From Bacteroidia bacterium (GTDB lineage: Bacteria > Bacteroidota > Bacteroidia > Cytophagales > Flammeovirgaceae), in the NCBI GenBank assembly GCA_030425505.1, contig JAUIAB010000016.1:1-64000 (forward strand): 64,000 bases of DNA, written 5' to 3'. How positions within the stretch are numbered: position 1 is the stretch's first letter; every line of letters starts with the position of its first letter. Shown piece by piece: positions 36,173-45,919 of the stretch. Under the pieces are notes generated by a model. That model had not been told where the DNA came from. It worked only from the letters and a program-made list of their open reading frames with translations, and did not search any database. Position numbers and translations under genes: made by a program.

Positions 36173-36872
36173 AATTAAGCCCTTCTAAAACTAGATGTTC
36201 ATTTACAAAAATGGGATGTTTTAATTTAGATTCAAAGAAAAGAGCATCTCCTCCGCAAATTATTATTTGAAAATGATCACAAACCTCTTTATACAAGGTA
36301 ATTAGAGCATTAACTTCATTGATTATTCCGTTAATTACACCAGACAAAATAGATTCTTTTGTTGATCTCCCAATAAAATAAGGTGTGTTTTCAGGGGAAA
36401 TTTCAGGTAGCGAGTTAGTAAAATGTGCAAGAGACTTCAAGCGAACTTTTAAACCAGGAGATATTGAGCCTCCCCAATGTTTTAGCTCTTTATCAATTAA
36501 GTCACAAGTAATACAAGTCCCAAAATCTAACACCAAATTATTACTGCTTGGGAACAAAGAATTAGCTCCAATCACTGCAGCCACTCTGTCTAAGCCTAGA
36601 GTGTTTGGCGTTTTATAGTAAGAAGCTATTGGGTAGTGTTCTAATGCAGTTTGAAAGGCGATTGAGTTATACCTTTTCAATTCATCAATTATAGCTGAAT
36701 CTATTTTTCCACTAGAAGAAGAAAAAATAAGATTTTCAGGACTTTCTTCTTCTAATATGGTTTTTAGTTGATGAAATTTTTCAAAGGAGTGAAAATTTTT
36801 AAGTAAATTATTAGAGAATAAGCCTAGTTTAATTCTTGAGTTTCCAATATCAATGACAGCATTAGCACTCAT
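36141..36872 (-). CDS. coaX: Type III pantothenate kinase
   Basis: Phosphorylates pantothenate in the first committed step of CoA synthesis. The 243 residues show the ASKHA fold: the phosphate-1 motif AVIDIGNSRIKLGLF at the N-terminus, TLGLDRVAAVIGAN with the catalytic Asp, LVLDFGTCITCDLID and GGSISPGLKVRLKSLAHFT. All are typical of CoaX and unlike CoaA. It overlaps the downstream outer-membrane protein gene and follows the DUF4249 gene by 3 bases, so all four minus-strand genes may be one operon. Confidence 0.95.
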   Translation of the reverse strand: MSANAVIDIGNSRIKLGLFSNNLLKNFHSFEKFHQLKTILEEESPENLIFSSSSGKIDSAIIDELKRYNSIAFQTALEHYPIASYYKTPNTLGLDRVAAVIGANSLFPSSNNLVLDFGTCITCDLIDKELKHWGGSISPGLKVRLKSLAHFTNSLPEISPENTPYFIGRSTKESILSGVINGIINEVNALITLYKEVCDHFQIIICGGDALFFESKLKHPIFVNEHLVLEGLNCVLEYYQKKF

Positions 36873-36875
36873 AAA

Positions 36876-37814
36876 CTATTCTATTACTTCTGGTTTAATG
36901 TAAACCACATTGCTGCCCGCAAAAACTCCTAAAGCTTTTTTGGAATCATCACTAGAAAGCAGATTGCTTTTTATCCTAGAATACTCTCCAATAAAATCTT
37001 CTCTTTGTTGTAAAATAATGGATTCAACATATTCGTAGTATTCTTTTGTAATTATTCTTACTTCAAGTAAAGCTATGTCCCAATTAAGCCAAAGAGGCAC
37101 ACCATTACCATATTCAATATCTATGATTGATGTTAAATCAACTGTTGAATTATTGAAAAAATCATTCTTTAGAATAATCCCATGCTTATTTCTTGGTATA
37201 GAAATTTCATCATAATCCAAAGTCATAAAAACTTTATAAGTAATTGGAGTAGAATCTGGTAAATAATCAACTATTGTAGGGTTTAGAGATAACTTAATAA
37301 AGTAGTATTTTTCTTGTTGTAAGTCATCTTCAATAGATAACTTTAATTTATGAGAATCATAACCGTATTTCTCTAAAGAAGCACTTAGTACTTTTGCTGT
37401 ATCTTTTGGTATATGATTTTCAGCATAAATAAACTCTGTGCTGTTATCATCTTCTGAATTGTAGGAAACATTCATTTCATAATGCAACCCTGCTTTTCCT
37501 TTTAAATCAGGGTTAGAAAACAAAGTCACTTCACCTTCTTTTTTGCCATATAACTCGTAAAAACCTTCCCTAAAACCCGCAAAGTTTTTAACAGTTACAA
37601 AAACCTTATCTGGATTTTTGAGTTTTTGATCGTCAGGGTTAAAAAAACCTTCATTTGTTCTACTTGCATCTATGTAAACCTTCAAGGTACTATCAGGCTC
37701 AAAAAAACTATGAATAACAGGTACTGAAGGAGCGCCACTGTCCAATAAAGCTTCTTCATCTAAGCAAGATACTAGCAATACGGATATAAGAAATAGATAA
37801 GCTCTTCTAGTCAA
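36876..37814 (-). CDS. DUF4249 family lipoprotein
   Basis: A 312-residue lipoprotein: MTRRAYLFLISVLLVSCLDE with lipobox Cys. The segment VPVIHSFFEPDSTLKVYIDASR is the DUF4249 start pattern, followed by beta-rich sequence (a carboxypeptidase-regulatory or Ig-like region) such as DKVFVTVKNFAG and YFIKLSLNPTIVDYLP. In many Bacteroidota DUF4249 genes pair with a TonB-dependent receptor; none is adjacent here. It is the first gene of the coaX operon. Function unknown. Confidence 0.85.
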   Translation of the reverse strand: MTRRAYLFLISVLLVSCLDEEALLDSGAPSVPVIHSFFEPDSTLKVYIDASRTNEGFFNPDDQKLKNPDKVFVTVKNFAGFREGFYELYGKKEGEVTLFSNPDLKGKAGLHYEMNVSYNSEDDNSTEFIYAENHIPKDTAKVLSASLEKYGYDSHKLKLSIEDDLQQEKYYFIKLSLNPTIVDYLPDSTPITYKVFMTLDYDEISIPRNKHGIILKNDFFNNSTVDLTSIIDIEYGNGVPLWLNWDIALLEVRIITKEYYEYVESIILQQREDFIGEYSRIKSNLLSSDDSKKALGVFAGSNVVYIKPEVIE

Positions 37815-38143
37815 TATCTCTAAACATTTTAATTTAATTTTATGACAATCAATAGGACTCTATGGTCAAGAAGTTTTTTACTGTTCCAAATTCCTACAAC
37901 AGAAAATTTGAGTTTCTTTATCAATCATAAACTTTCTAACTGAGAAACCCTACTCTACTATCATTACTATCTTTTAGTAATAACATAAATTTACGAATTA
38001 TCTTTTTACATTACATGGAATCCATGTGATGATTTCTTGAAAAAAAGCAGTAAAGAACTGATTATCAGAAACAAACTATATTCTTTATTGAAATTAATTA
38101 ACAGATTCTATTTAACTTAGTTTTTTTGCACTAAGAGATTTAC
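37815..38143. other. 329-bp divergent intergenic region (DUF4249 operon / smc)
   Basis: This AT-rich stretch must contain the promoters for both divergent units. I see no good TAnnTTTG box with a spaced -33 box, no repeat and no small open frame worth reporting. A CATGGAATCCATG palindrome at about 38014-38026 is the only notable short sequence. Confidence 0.45.
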
Positions 38144-41100
38144 ATGCTACTCACTAAACTAGAAATAAAGGGATTCAAAAGCTTTGGAGAAAAGGTAGTA
38201 TTTCATTTTGATAAAGGAGTAACCGCTGTTGTCGGTCCGAATGGAAGTGGTAAATCCAATGTAGTTGATGCCATTCGGTGGGTACTGGGAGAGCAAAAAA
38301 CTAAAGCTCTTCGCTCTGAGAAAATGGACAATATAATATTCAACGGTACTAAGAATAGAAAGCCGCTACAACTTGCAGAAGTTTCTATAAGTTTTAAAAA
38401 CACTAAAAACATACTACCAACAGAGTATGGAGAAGTTACCATAACACGAAAGTATTATCGCTCTGGAGAGTCAGAGTATTTATTAAATGGTGTTACCTGT
38501 CGACTGAAAGACATTCAGACGCTATTTATGGATACTGGAGTGGGGTCAGATAGCTATGCTATCATTGAACTCAAAATGGTAGATGAAATACTCAATGATG
38601 CTAATAATGCGAGGAGAACTTTATTCGAAGAAGCCGCAGGGATTTCAAAATTCAAAAAAAGGAAAAAAGAAACGCTTCGAAAGTTAGAAGAAACAGATTC
38701 TAACATTGAAAGAGTGGATGACTTACTCCATGAAATATCTAAAAACTTAAGATCTCTAGACAGGCAAGCAAAACAAGCAAAAAAGTATCTGGAAATCAAA
38801 GAAAAGTACAAAGAGCAAAGCATCACTTTAGCACAGAAAAAAACAAAGCATCAAATTGATAAACTAAACCAGCTGCAAGAAAAAATTCTTGTTGTAGAAA
38901 CAGAAGAAGTTGAAAATACAACTAAAGCTAATGATCTTGATAGCTGTGTAGAAAAGATAAAATTACAGATTTTAAACGAAGAAAAAACGCTTTCCAGCAG
39001 GCAAAAGACACTAAATGAACATGTAGAAAAAATTAGATCTATTGAAAGCCAAAAGCAGATAAAAAATGAAAAAATAAAACACCTATCTAGCCAAATAAAG
39101 AAGTTTCAAGAACAAAAACAACGCAACAAGAAAAATGTCATCTTCTTTTCAGAAAAAATTGAAAACCTACGAGAAAAAGAGGTTGAATTAGAAGAAAATA
39201 TAAAAACTGCTCAAGAACAGTACCTTGAAAAAGAAAAGAAGTTTAATAAAAAAGAGGAAAGCTTTTTAAAGCTTAAAGAAGAGGTAAACAAAGTGTCTAA
39301 CTCGCTAATAGCAAGCCAGCAAGATATTTCTCAAAATAACCGTGAATCAGAAACCAACCAAATAGAACTAGAAGCCCTAAAAAGAGAGTTAGAAAAATCC
39401 CAATCTCTGGAAAGTGAAAATATTCAAAATATCAAAGAGCTAGAAAGTACTCTCGAAAAAATAGAAACGTCTAGAAAAGCCTTTGATAAAACAATAGCAA
39501 CATTAGAAGAAAAGCTCAAAAAAAATATTGCTAATAAAGAGCAGATAAATGCTACTACAAAAAAAATAGAAGAAGAAAGGTATAACATACTTAGAGTTAT
39601 TGACTCTAAAGAACATGAGAAAAAACTGCTCAAGTCAATGATTGAAAACCTGGAAGGCTATCCAGAAGCAATCCGTTTTCTCAACAACCAGAAGAGTAAA
39701 TCAGAGAAAAAAGAAATACTAGCTGAAATAATTACCTGCGAGGAAAAGTATAGAACTGCTATAGAAAATTTCTTATCCGAAAAACTTAACTATATAATAG
39801 TAGAACAGCCCAAAGAAGCATTGGAATCGATTCAACTTTTGGCAGGGGCAGCAAAAGGGAAAGCTAACTTTTTCATTTTGAGCGAGATCCAAAACCAAAG
39901 CAATCACTCTCTTAATTCTGAAATAGAAGGTGCTATACCTGTTCTCCATATCATAAAGTTTGAAAAAAGATTTGAAAAGCTCATTCACTGGATATTTGAC
40001 AACGTGTATATTCTCAACGAAGACATAAGTAATATCCCTAGCGATAACAGCAAAACGTATATTAATAAGAACGGTAGCGTAATCAGAAAGCCTTCAATTA
40101 TTTCTGGAGGGTCTATAGGGCTGTTTGAGGGTAAAAAAATTGGTCGGACAAAATCATTAGAAAAAATAAATAAAGAGATTACTTCTCAGAAAGAGAAGCT
40201 TCATGAGCTAGAAAAAGTAATAAACTCTTACAAAGAAGAAGCTACATCTATACAAATAGACGAAGTTAAAAGTCAGCTTGACCATCATACAAAAGAGTTA
40301 AAAAAGGTATTAGAAGAACAAATAGTGCTAAAAACCAGACTTGAAAGCACAAGAGCTAATATGGATGGAGCAACTAATAATCAAAGCTTTTTGCTTCAAA
40401 AAATAGAAGCTGCCAATCAAAAAATGCAGGCTCTTTTACCAATTATTGAAAAGAAAAAAGAAGAGCTATCCAAAAGAGAAAAAGAGGTAAATCAGCTTAA
40501 ATTAGAACTTGAAAATCTATTATTAGAAAAAGATAAAATAAGGGACGAGTTCAATGAAGTGAAAATTGATCTCACAACTGCTAAAAGCAGATTAGAAATT
40601 AACTCTAATGAAATAAAAATAAATAATGAGCAGCTAGAACGTCTTCAAAAACAGCAAAAAGAAAATGATGAGGAGCTTGAAAAAGCACAAAAAGAATTAG
40701 AAGCAATTGATGATCAGTCCAATAGCGAAGAAAGTAACCTCATTGAACTTTACAAGGAGAAAAAAGATATTGAAGAAGGGGTTAATGAAATAGAAAGGCA
40801 ATACTATTCTTTAAAAGGGGAGCTTAATGAAGTAGAGAAAAGCATCAGAGACTTCCAAAGGGAAAAGGAGCAAAAGCAACAATTAAAATATGAACTGAAA
40901 GAAAAGCAAAGAGAGCTGGAAATTAAAATACAATCTATTCAGGAAAGAGTCTCTATTGAGTTTTCCATCAACTTAAATTCTTTAGAAGCAAAAGAAATAA
41001 GCATAGATATTGAGGAGCTGGAAGAAGAAGTGCAAAAAATAAAAGAGCAGCTGGAAAAAATTGGACCTGTGAACCATACTGCCATTGAGGTTCATAAGGA

Positions 41101-41665
41101 AATGCAGGAAAGACACGATTTTATTTCAAGCCAAAAAGATGACCTTAGCGAGGCAAAGGAATCATTAAATCAAACAATCAAAGAAATTGATATTGTTGCA
41201 AAAGAAAACTTTATAAAAGCCTACAAAGAAATACGAGAAAACTTCAAAGAAGTATTCCAGTCACTTTTCACTGAAGATGACGACTGTGATTTAGTTTTAT
41301 CTGATCTGGAAAATCCTTTAGAGTCTAAAATAGACATTATTGCAAGACCTAAGGGGAAAAAGCCGCTTACTATAAACCAACTCTCTGGTGGAGAAAAGAC
41401 GCTCACGGCAACAGCTCTATTATTTGCTATATATCTATTAAAACCTGCCCCTTTCTGTATATTTGATGAGGTAGATGCTCCACTTGATGATGCCAACATC
41501 GACAAGTTCAATAATATTATAAAAAAATTCTCGGCTAATTCACAGTTTATAATTGTGACGCATAATAAAAGAACAATGGCAAGCACTGATATAGTATATG
41601 GAGTTACTATGGCAGAACAAGGTATTACTACAGTCGTTCCTGTAGATCTGAGAGCTACTGCCTAA
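38144..41665 (+). CDS. smc: Chromosome segregation protein SMC
   Basis: Condensin ATPase of 1173 residues that organises and segregates chromosomes. The head N-half has Walker A GPNGSGKS (31-38) and the Q-loop region. Long coiled coils (about 170-500 and 660-1010) flank a hinge near 505-640. The C-head has the signature LSGGEKTLTATAL (about 1080) and Walker B FCIFDEVDAPLDD (about 1105), with IIVTHNKRTM as the His switch. The length is full. ScpA and ScpB genes are not in the window. It is probably cotranscribed with nfeD downstream. Confidence 0.97.
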   Translation: MLLTKLEIKGFKSFGEKVVFHFDKGVTAVVGPNGSGKSNVVDAIRWVLGEQKTKALRSEKMDNIIFNGTKNRKPLQLAEVSISFKNTKNILPTEYGEVTITRKYYRSGESEYLLNGVTCRLKDIQTLFMDTGVGSDSYAIIELKMVDEILNDANNARRTLFEEAAGISKFKKRKKETLRKLEETDSNIERVDDLLHEISKNLRSLDRQAKQAKKYLEIKEKYKEQSITLAQKKTKHQIDKLNQLQEKILVVETEEVENTTKANDLDSCVEKIKLQILNEEKTLSSRQKTLNEHVEKIRSIESQKQIKNEKIKHLSSQIKKFQEQKQRNKKNVIFFSEKIENLREKEVELEENIKTAQEQYLEKEKKFNKKEESFLKLKEEVNKVSNSLIASQQDISQNNRESETNQIELEALKRELEKSQSLESENIQNIKELESTLEKIETSRKAFDKTIATLEEKLKKNIANKEQINATTKKIEEERYNILRVIDSKEHEKKLLKSMIENLEGYPEAIRFLNNQKSKSEKKEILAEIITCEEKYRTAIENFLSEKLNYIIVEQPKEALESIQLLAGAAKGKANFFILSEIQNQSNHSLNSEIEGAIPVLHIIKFEKRFEKLIHWIFDNVYILNEDISNIPSDNSKTYINKNGSVIRKPSIISGGSIGLFEGKKIGRTKSLEKINKEITSQKEKLHELEKVINSYKEEATSIQIDEVKSQLDHHTKELKKVLEEQIVLKTRLESTRANMDGATNNQSFLLQKIEAANQKMQALLPIIEKKKEELSKREKEVNQLKLELENLLLEKDKIRDEFNEVKIDLTTAKSRLEINSNEIKINNEQLERLQKQQKENDEELEKAQKELEAIDDQSNSEESNLIELYKEKKDIEEGVNEIERQYYSLKGELNEVEKSIRDFQREKEQKQQLKYELKEKQRELEIKIQSIQERVSIEFSINLNSLEAKEISIDIEELEEEVQKIKEQLEKIGPVNHTAIEVHKEMQERHDFISSQKDDLSEAKESLNQTIKEIDIVAKENFIKAYKEIRENFKEVFQSLFTEDDDCDLVLSDLENPLESKIDIIARPKGKKPLTINQLSGGEKTLTATALLFAIYLLKPAPFCIFDEVDAPLDDANIDKFNNIIKKFSANSQFIIVTHNKRTMASTDIVYGVTMAEQGITTVVPVDLRATA

Positions 41666-41721
41666 AAGATCCAAAAGAAATAGTTAAATTGAACCATAGC
41701 AAGCTAAAGGAAAAGCCCTTT

Positions 41722-43053
41722 ATGAAAAATACAATTCTGTTTATAATAGCATTTTTACTTTCTGGCGCTACGATTGCGCAAAAGAAAATTCAGGTACTCA
41801 AAATAAGAGATGCGATAGATAAGCGAATGTCCAGATATGTAAGACTCGGGCTAGAAGAAGCTTTGAAGCAAAATGTAGATATGGTCATCATAGATATGGA
41901 TACCTATGGTGGAGCTGTCAATGATGCCGATAGCATACGAACACAAATACTTAATTTCCCAAAACCAATCCACGTATTTATCAACAAAAATGCTGCTTCG
42001 GCAGGAGCACTAATATCGATAGCATGCGATAGCATCTACATGGCAAAAGGAGCAACCATGGGGGCAGCAACAGTAGTCTCAGGAACGGATGGTTCTAAGG
42101 CTCCAGACAAATATCAGTCTTACATGAGAGGCATGATGCGGTCTACAGCTGAAGCAAAAGGAAGAAACCCTGAAATTGCTCAAGCTATGGTTGACGAAAA
42201 TATAGAAGTAGAAGGAATATCAAAGAAAGGAGAAGTGCTAACATTTACAGTAACGGAAGCCATAAAAAACAACTTCTGTGATGCAGAAGTTAGCAACATT
42301 GAAGAAGTTATTAAAAATAATAACATTGAAAACTACGAGTTAATAGAATACCAACCAGATACTATTGAGAAAATCATTTCCTTTTTCATGAATCCTTTTC
42401 TTAGTGGAATCTTGATACTCATCATATTGGGGGGAATATATTACGAACTACAAAGCCCAGGCATTGGATTTCCTTTAGCAGCAGCTATTATTGCTGGTCT
42501 TCTATACCTTACCCCTTACTACCTCAATGGGCTAGCTGAAAACTGGGAAATACTTCTGTTAGTTGTAGGGTTAATACTTATCGCTTTAGAAGTTTTTGTA
42601 ATTCCAGGTTTTGGAGTAGCTGGGATTTCTGGTATAACATGTACTGTGGGATCTTTAATCCTTATCATGTTAGATAACCAGTTTTTAAATTTCACCTTTG
42701 TGCCTTTGCCTAATATTACTAGAGCAATCCTTACTGTTCTTTCTGCGACATTTAGCGTAATACTTCTTATCCTAATTTCAGGGTCACGGATAGCAAATAG
42801 CCCAATTTTTGACAGAGTTTCGCTTCAAAAAACGCAAAGAAAAGAAGAAGGCTTTACTTCTAAATTTAACTCTAATGATATGGTAGGAAAAACTGGTGTT
42901 GCCTATACTGTGCTACGACCCGGGGGAACAGTAAAAATAGAAGGTCAACTCTATGATGCCTCTACAGAAAGTGCCTACATAGAAAAAGGCGAAGAAATAA
43001 TAGTCATTGGAGAAGAGGTTACTAGTCTTAAAGTAAGAAAGAAGAAAAAGTAA
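41722..43053 (+). CDS. NfeD-family membrane serine protease
   Basis: From the ATG at 41722 it has 443 residues with a signal peptide (MKNTILFIIAFLLSGATIAQ); a TTG at 41689 is an unlikely earlier start. The ClpP-like domain has the nucleophile region NKNAASAGALISIACDSIYM and the Lys helix around YMRGMMRSTAEAKGR. Four or five membrane helices (about 225-360) and a C-terminal OB-fold NfeD domain (about 375-440) follow. In other bacteria these proteins process stomatin partners; no stomatin gene is adjacent here. A copy of its last 60 coding bases lies at 44940-44999. Confidence 0.9.
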   Translation: MKNTILFIIAFLLSGATIAQKKIQVLKIRDAIDKRMSRYVRLGLEEALKQNVDMVIIDMDTYGGAVNDADSIRTQILNFPKPIHVFINKNAASAGALISIACDSIYMAKGATMGAATVVSGTDGSKAPDKYQSYMRGMMRSTAEAKGRNPEIAQAMVDENIEVEGISKKGEVLTFTVTEAIKNNFCDAEVSNIEEVIKNNNIENYELIEYQPDTIEKIISFFMNPFLSGILILIILGGIYYELQSPGIGFPLAAAIIAGLLYLTPYYLNGLAENWEILLLVVGLILIALEVFVIPGFGVAGISGITCTVGSLILIMLDNQFLNFTFVPLPNITRAILTVLSATFSVILLILISGSRIANSPIFDRVSLQKTQRKEEGFTSKFNSNDMVGKTGVAYTVLRPGGTVKIEGQLYDASTESAYIEKGEEIIVIGEEVTSLKVRKKKK

Positions 43054-43171
43054 ACTAGCTTAATAAATACTCTTTAGTTTCTAATACAGAGAGGAAAAAC
43101 ACTTCCCTAAGTACGCTAAATTTAGAAAATTAACTGTGAGGAAATTTTAAAAAGCCAGGTAAAGAAAGGAA

Positions 43172-44641
43172 ATGAATATAACAATTGAGAATATTATTCT
43201 AATAGGTTCAATACTGCTTCTTATTAGCATCATAGCAGGAAAAACTAGCTATCGTTTAGGTATACCTACACTATTACTTTTCTTGACGATTGGAATGCTA
43301 GCTGGTTCTGATGGAATTGGTGGCATTTATTTTGATAATCCTCAAATAACACAATTTATAGGTATAGTATCTCTTAACTTCATTTTATTCTCTGGAGGAT
43401 TAGATACAAGATGGAAGTCTGTAAAACCTGTTCTAAAAGAAGGAATAGCTTTATCAACAGCAGGGGTATTTCTAACTGCCATTAGCTTAGGATACTTTGT
43501 ACATTTTATTACAGGCTTTAGCTTGAATGAAAGCCTCCTTTTAGGGGCAATTGTTTCTTCTACAGATGCTGCAGCTGTATTTTCAATTTTACGAGGGAAA
43601 AACCTAACTCTTAAGAAAAACCTTAGACCTACTCTGGAACTGGAAAGTGGCAGTAATGATCCTATGGCATACGTTCTTACTATTGCTTTTCTTTCGTTAG
43701 TTCAAGAGCCAGAAAAAGATATTTTCTCTATAATTCCATTATTTTTCCTGCAAATGGTTATTGGAGGAGTATCTGGTTTCTTATTTGGCAAGCTGAGTAA
43801 AATAATAATCAATAAAATAAAACTAGACTTTGAAGGGCTATATCCCGTACTCACGATAGCACTTATGTTTATTACCTTTTCTGCAACAAATGCGGTAGAA
43901 GGAAATGGTTTTCTTGCAATTTATATCTGTTCGGTCTATTTGGGAAATCAAAATTTGATCTATAAAAAAACCATCATGCGAATGTTTGATGGTCTTGCTT
44001 GGTTAATGCAAATTGTGTTATTCCTTACATTAGGATTACTAGTTTTTCCAACTCAGATCATACCTTTTATGGGAGTAGGTTTATTGATCTCTATTTTTCT
44101 CATTTTAATTGCCAGACCGTTTGCAGTTTTCATCTCTCTTCTTCCATTCAAAATGAAATTGAGAAGAAAGTTTTATATTTCTTGGGTAGGATTAAGAGGT
44201 GCTGTACCAATCGTATTTGCTACATATCCATTATTGGCTGGGATAGATAAAGCAAATACAATTTTTAATATTGTATTTTTTGTTTCACTTACCTCTGTAC
44301 TAATACAAGGCACTACACTATTAATAATTGCTAAATGGTTAAATGTTGGAATATCTAAAAAAGATCAACCCTTATCTTCAGCTGATAAGTTATTTGCAGA
44401 ACACCCAAAAGCTATAATGAAAGAAATAGTAATAAAAGAAAATTCAACAGCAGCAGGATTGAAAATAATAGATTTAAACTTTCCGGATAATGCGATTATT
44501 GCCATAATAGAACGTGAAGGGAAACATCTAACTCCAAATGGTTCAACTGAAATTAAAGCTAACGATAAATTAGTGGTATTAACAGATAAAACCGAAGTAT
44601 TAAATGATGTATATGCTATATTAGAAACAGGTAAGTTATAA
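43172..44641 (+). CDS. CPA1-type potassium/proton antiporter with RCK-C domain
   Basis: Inner-membrane cation:proton antiporter of 489 residues. Twelve or so helices include FLTIGMLAGSDGIGG, LNFILFSGGLD and the core motif ILGAIVSSTDAAAVFS-like segment (residues 125-140). ESGSNDPMAYVLT carries the transport Asp. The C-terminal part (about 400-489, VIKENSTAAGLKIIDLNFP and LTPNGSTEIKANDKLVVLTD) is a TrkA-C/RCK-C ligand domain. This matches the NhaP2/CvrA type. K+ specificity is inferred from that architecture. The start ATG has 118 bases of spacer after nfeD. Confidence 0.9.
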   Translation: MNITIENIILIGSILLLISIIAGKTSYRLGIPTLLLFLTIGMLAGSDGIGGIYFDNPQITQFIGIVSLNFILFSGGLDTRWKSVKPVLKEGIALSTAGVFLTAISLGYFVHFITGFSLNESLLLGAIVSSTDAAAVFSILRGKNLTLKKNLRPTLELESGSNDPMAYVLTIAFLSLVQEPEKDIFSIIPLFFLQMVIGGVSGFLFGKLSKIIINKIKLDFEGLYPVLTIALMFITFSATNAVEGNGFLAIYICSVYLGNQNLIYKKTIMRMFDGLAWLMQIVLFLTLGLLVFPTQIIPFMGVGLLISIFLILIARPFAVFISLLPFKMKLRRKFYISWVGLRGAVPIVFATYPLLAGIDKANTIFNIVFFVSLTSVLIQGTTLLIIAKWLNVGISKKDQPLSSADKLFAEHPKAIMKEIVIKENSTAAGLKIIDLNFPDNAIIAIIEREGKHLTPNGSTEIKANDKLVVLTDKTEVLNDVYAILETGKL

Positions 44642-44710
44642 ACTTCTTGCTAACAAAAATTGACTTACCTCCGTTTACTTCTGATATTAATCAATTCAAG
44701 TACTATTGAC

Positions 44711-44789
44711 CTTGTTTACTGTTTAATCTGTTGGAGAACTATTTGAGAAAAAATTTGGCTTTGGAGTGGATGGTGATGGAACTATATCT
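44711..44789 (+). pseudogene. Fragment duplicated from the 3' end of the lipoprotein gene at 45125
   Basis: Bases 44739-44789 are identical over 51 bases to 45791-45841, which encode LFEKKFGFGVDGDGTIS. Weaker similarity extends left to about 44711 (CTTGTTTActG). The fragment has no start, and its frame runs into the adjacent inverted-repeat element. It is a gene remnant. Confidence 0.85.
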
Positions 44790-44937
44790 CCTGAGTTTGA
44801 CACGATTTTGATATAAGATACTGATGATGAAGTGTTTAAAAAATAGCTTTCAATATACAAATTTCTCAAAATCACCCCAAAAAACCCCTCTATTCATTGT
44901 ATAGCCACTTTTTCAAAAACTGCGTGTCAAACTCAGG
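44790..44937. mobile_element. 148-bp MITE-like element with perfect 15-bp inverted ends
   Basis: CCTGAGTTTGACACG at 44790-44804 is the exact reverse complement of CGTGTCAAACTCAGG at 44923-44937. The interior is AT-rich and has no coding frame. Flanking bases on the two sides come from two different genes, so no target duplication can be read. It is probably a non-autonomous transposon; the helper family is unknown. Confidence 0.75.
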
Positions 44938-44939
44938 GG

Positions 44940-44999
44940 GAAGAGATAATAGTCATTGGAGAAGAGGTTACTAGTCTTAAAGTAAGAAAGAAGAAAAAA
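44940..44999 (+). pseudogene. Fragment duplicated from the 3' end of nfeD
   Basis: Sixty bases match 42991-43050 with one substitution (GAAGAG for GAAGAA at the left end), covering the codons for EEIIVIGEEVTSLKVRKKKK without the stop. It begins two bases after the inverted-repeat element. The near-identity points to recent copying. Confidence 0.9.
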
Positions 45000-45124
45000 T
45001 ACACCTCTTATACAAGACAGTTAATCCTTTTAGGAAAACTTTAAAGATCTACTAGTAATAGTTTATATTTTATCCATAACATTTTCCCACTTTCCTTATA
45101 ATTGTATCATAAACGCAATTATAA

Positions 45125-45868
45125 ATGAATAAAATTCCATCTAAATCTTTTTTAATAACTCTGCTTATGTCTCTCATAACTTTAAGCTGTAGTAAAAATT
45201 CTAAAAACGATAAAATGGGGCTCATCGTTGATAGAAAAAACAGACTAACTCTTTATAAAGCTTTTAAAAATGATACGGAAGGGAACATGGTATTTCCTGG
45301 GAAAAACATTATGGGTAAAGAACGTGATTTTGAAAACACCTTTACAGATAATTTTGAATCTAATGGTCCATGGGTTATTGGAAATACAAAAGAATACTCT
45401 ATGTCCATTAGCGCTGGAAAATACCTTATAAAAAATAAAAGCGAGAAAGCTGCTCACTACAGTTACGTTCCCATGGGAGGAATTGAAAATAACAAAAACT
45501 GGGGAATTGAAGCATCTTTACAATCCATTGAAATTTCTAACGACCAAAGTTTTGGTCTCGTTTATGGAATGGATGAAACCTCTAATGATAAGAATGTTTT
45601 CTTCATTGACCCTATTAACAAAACCTTTTCCATTATAGCATTTGAAGATGAAAAATGGAATATAACAGAAAGTAGAAAAAATTGTGAAGTGGTGAATAAA
45701 GACAACAATACAATAAGGGTAGAAAATATTGATCAGTTCTGGTACTATTACATTAATGATAGTCTTGTTTATTGCAAACCTGCAGGAAAACTATTTGAGA
45801 AAAAATTTGGCTTTGGAGTGGATGGTGATGGAACTATATCTGTTAAGTATTTTAAAGTTCATTGGTAA
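45125..45868 (+). CDS. Lipoprotein with jelly-roll (DUF1080/LamG-like) domain
   Basis: A 247-residue lipoprotein (FLITLLMSLITLSCSKN, lipobox Cys). After a linker, residues about 80-247 have the alternating aromatic strands of a concanavalin-type jelly roll: NWGIEASLQSIEISND, FGLVYGMDE, FWYYYINDSLVYCKP, KKFGFGVDGDGTISVKYFKVHW. This resembles the 3-keto-disaccharide hydrolase/LamG group. No catalytic site can be identified, so it may only bind carbohydrate. A copy of its 3' end is present at 44711-44789. A terminator follows 8 bases after the stop. Confidence 0.75.
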   Translation: MNKIPSKSFLITLLMSLITLSCSKNSKNDKMGLIVDRKNRLTLYKAFKNDTEGNMVFPGKNIMGKERDFENTFTDNFESNGPWVIGNTKEYSMSISAGKYLIKNKSEKAAHYSYVPMGGIENNKNWGIEASLQSIEISNDQSFGLVYGMDETSNDKNVFFIDPINKTFSIIAFEDEKWNITESRKNCEVVNKDNNTIRVENIDQFWYYYINDSLVYCKPAGKLFEKKFGFGVDGDGTISVKYFKVHW

Positions 45869-45876
45869 CCCATAAA

Positions 45877-45907
45877 AAAAGCTACTGCGATAAGAACAGT
45901 AGCTTTT
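45877..45907. terminator. Bidirectional terminator between convergent genes
   Basis: AAAAGCTACTG and CAGTAGCTTTT form a perfect 11-bp stem with a 9-base loop. An A run precedes and a T run follows, so it can serve the lipoprotein gene on plus and the WYAP-repeat gene on minus. Confidence 0.88.
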
Positions 45908-45919
45908 AAATTAAAAAGA

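Noticed and set aside
37815-38143. Small RNA or riboswitch upstream of smc
   Set aside because: Only a short CATGGAATCCATG palindrome was seen. No larger fold or known motif is visible.
44642-44738. Possible small gene or promoter region after the antiporter gene
   Set aside because: No open frame and no box above chance. Only the part from about 44711 can be explained, as a gene fragment.
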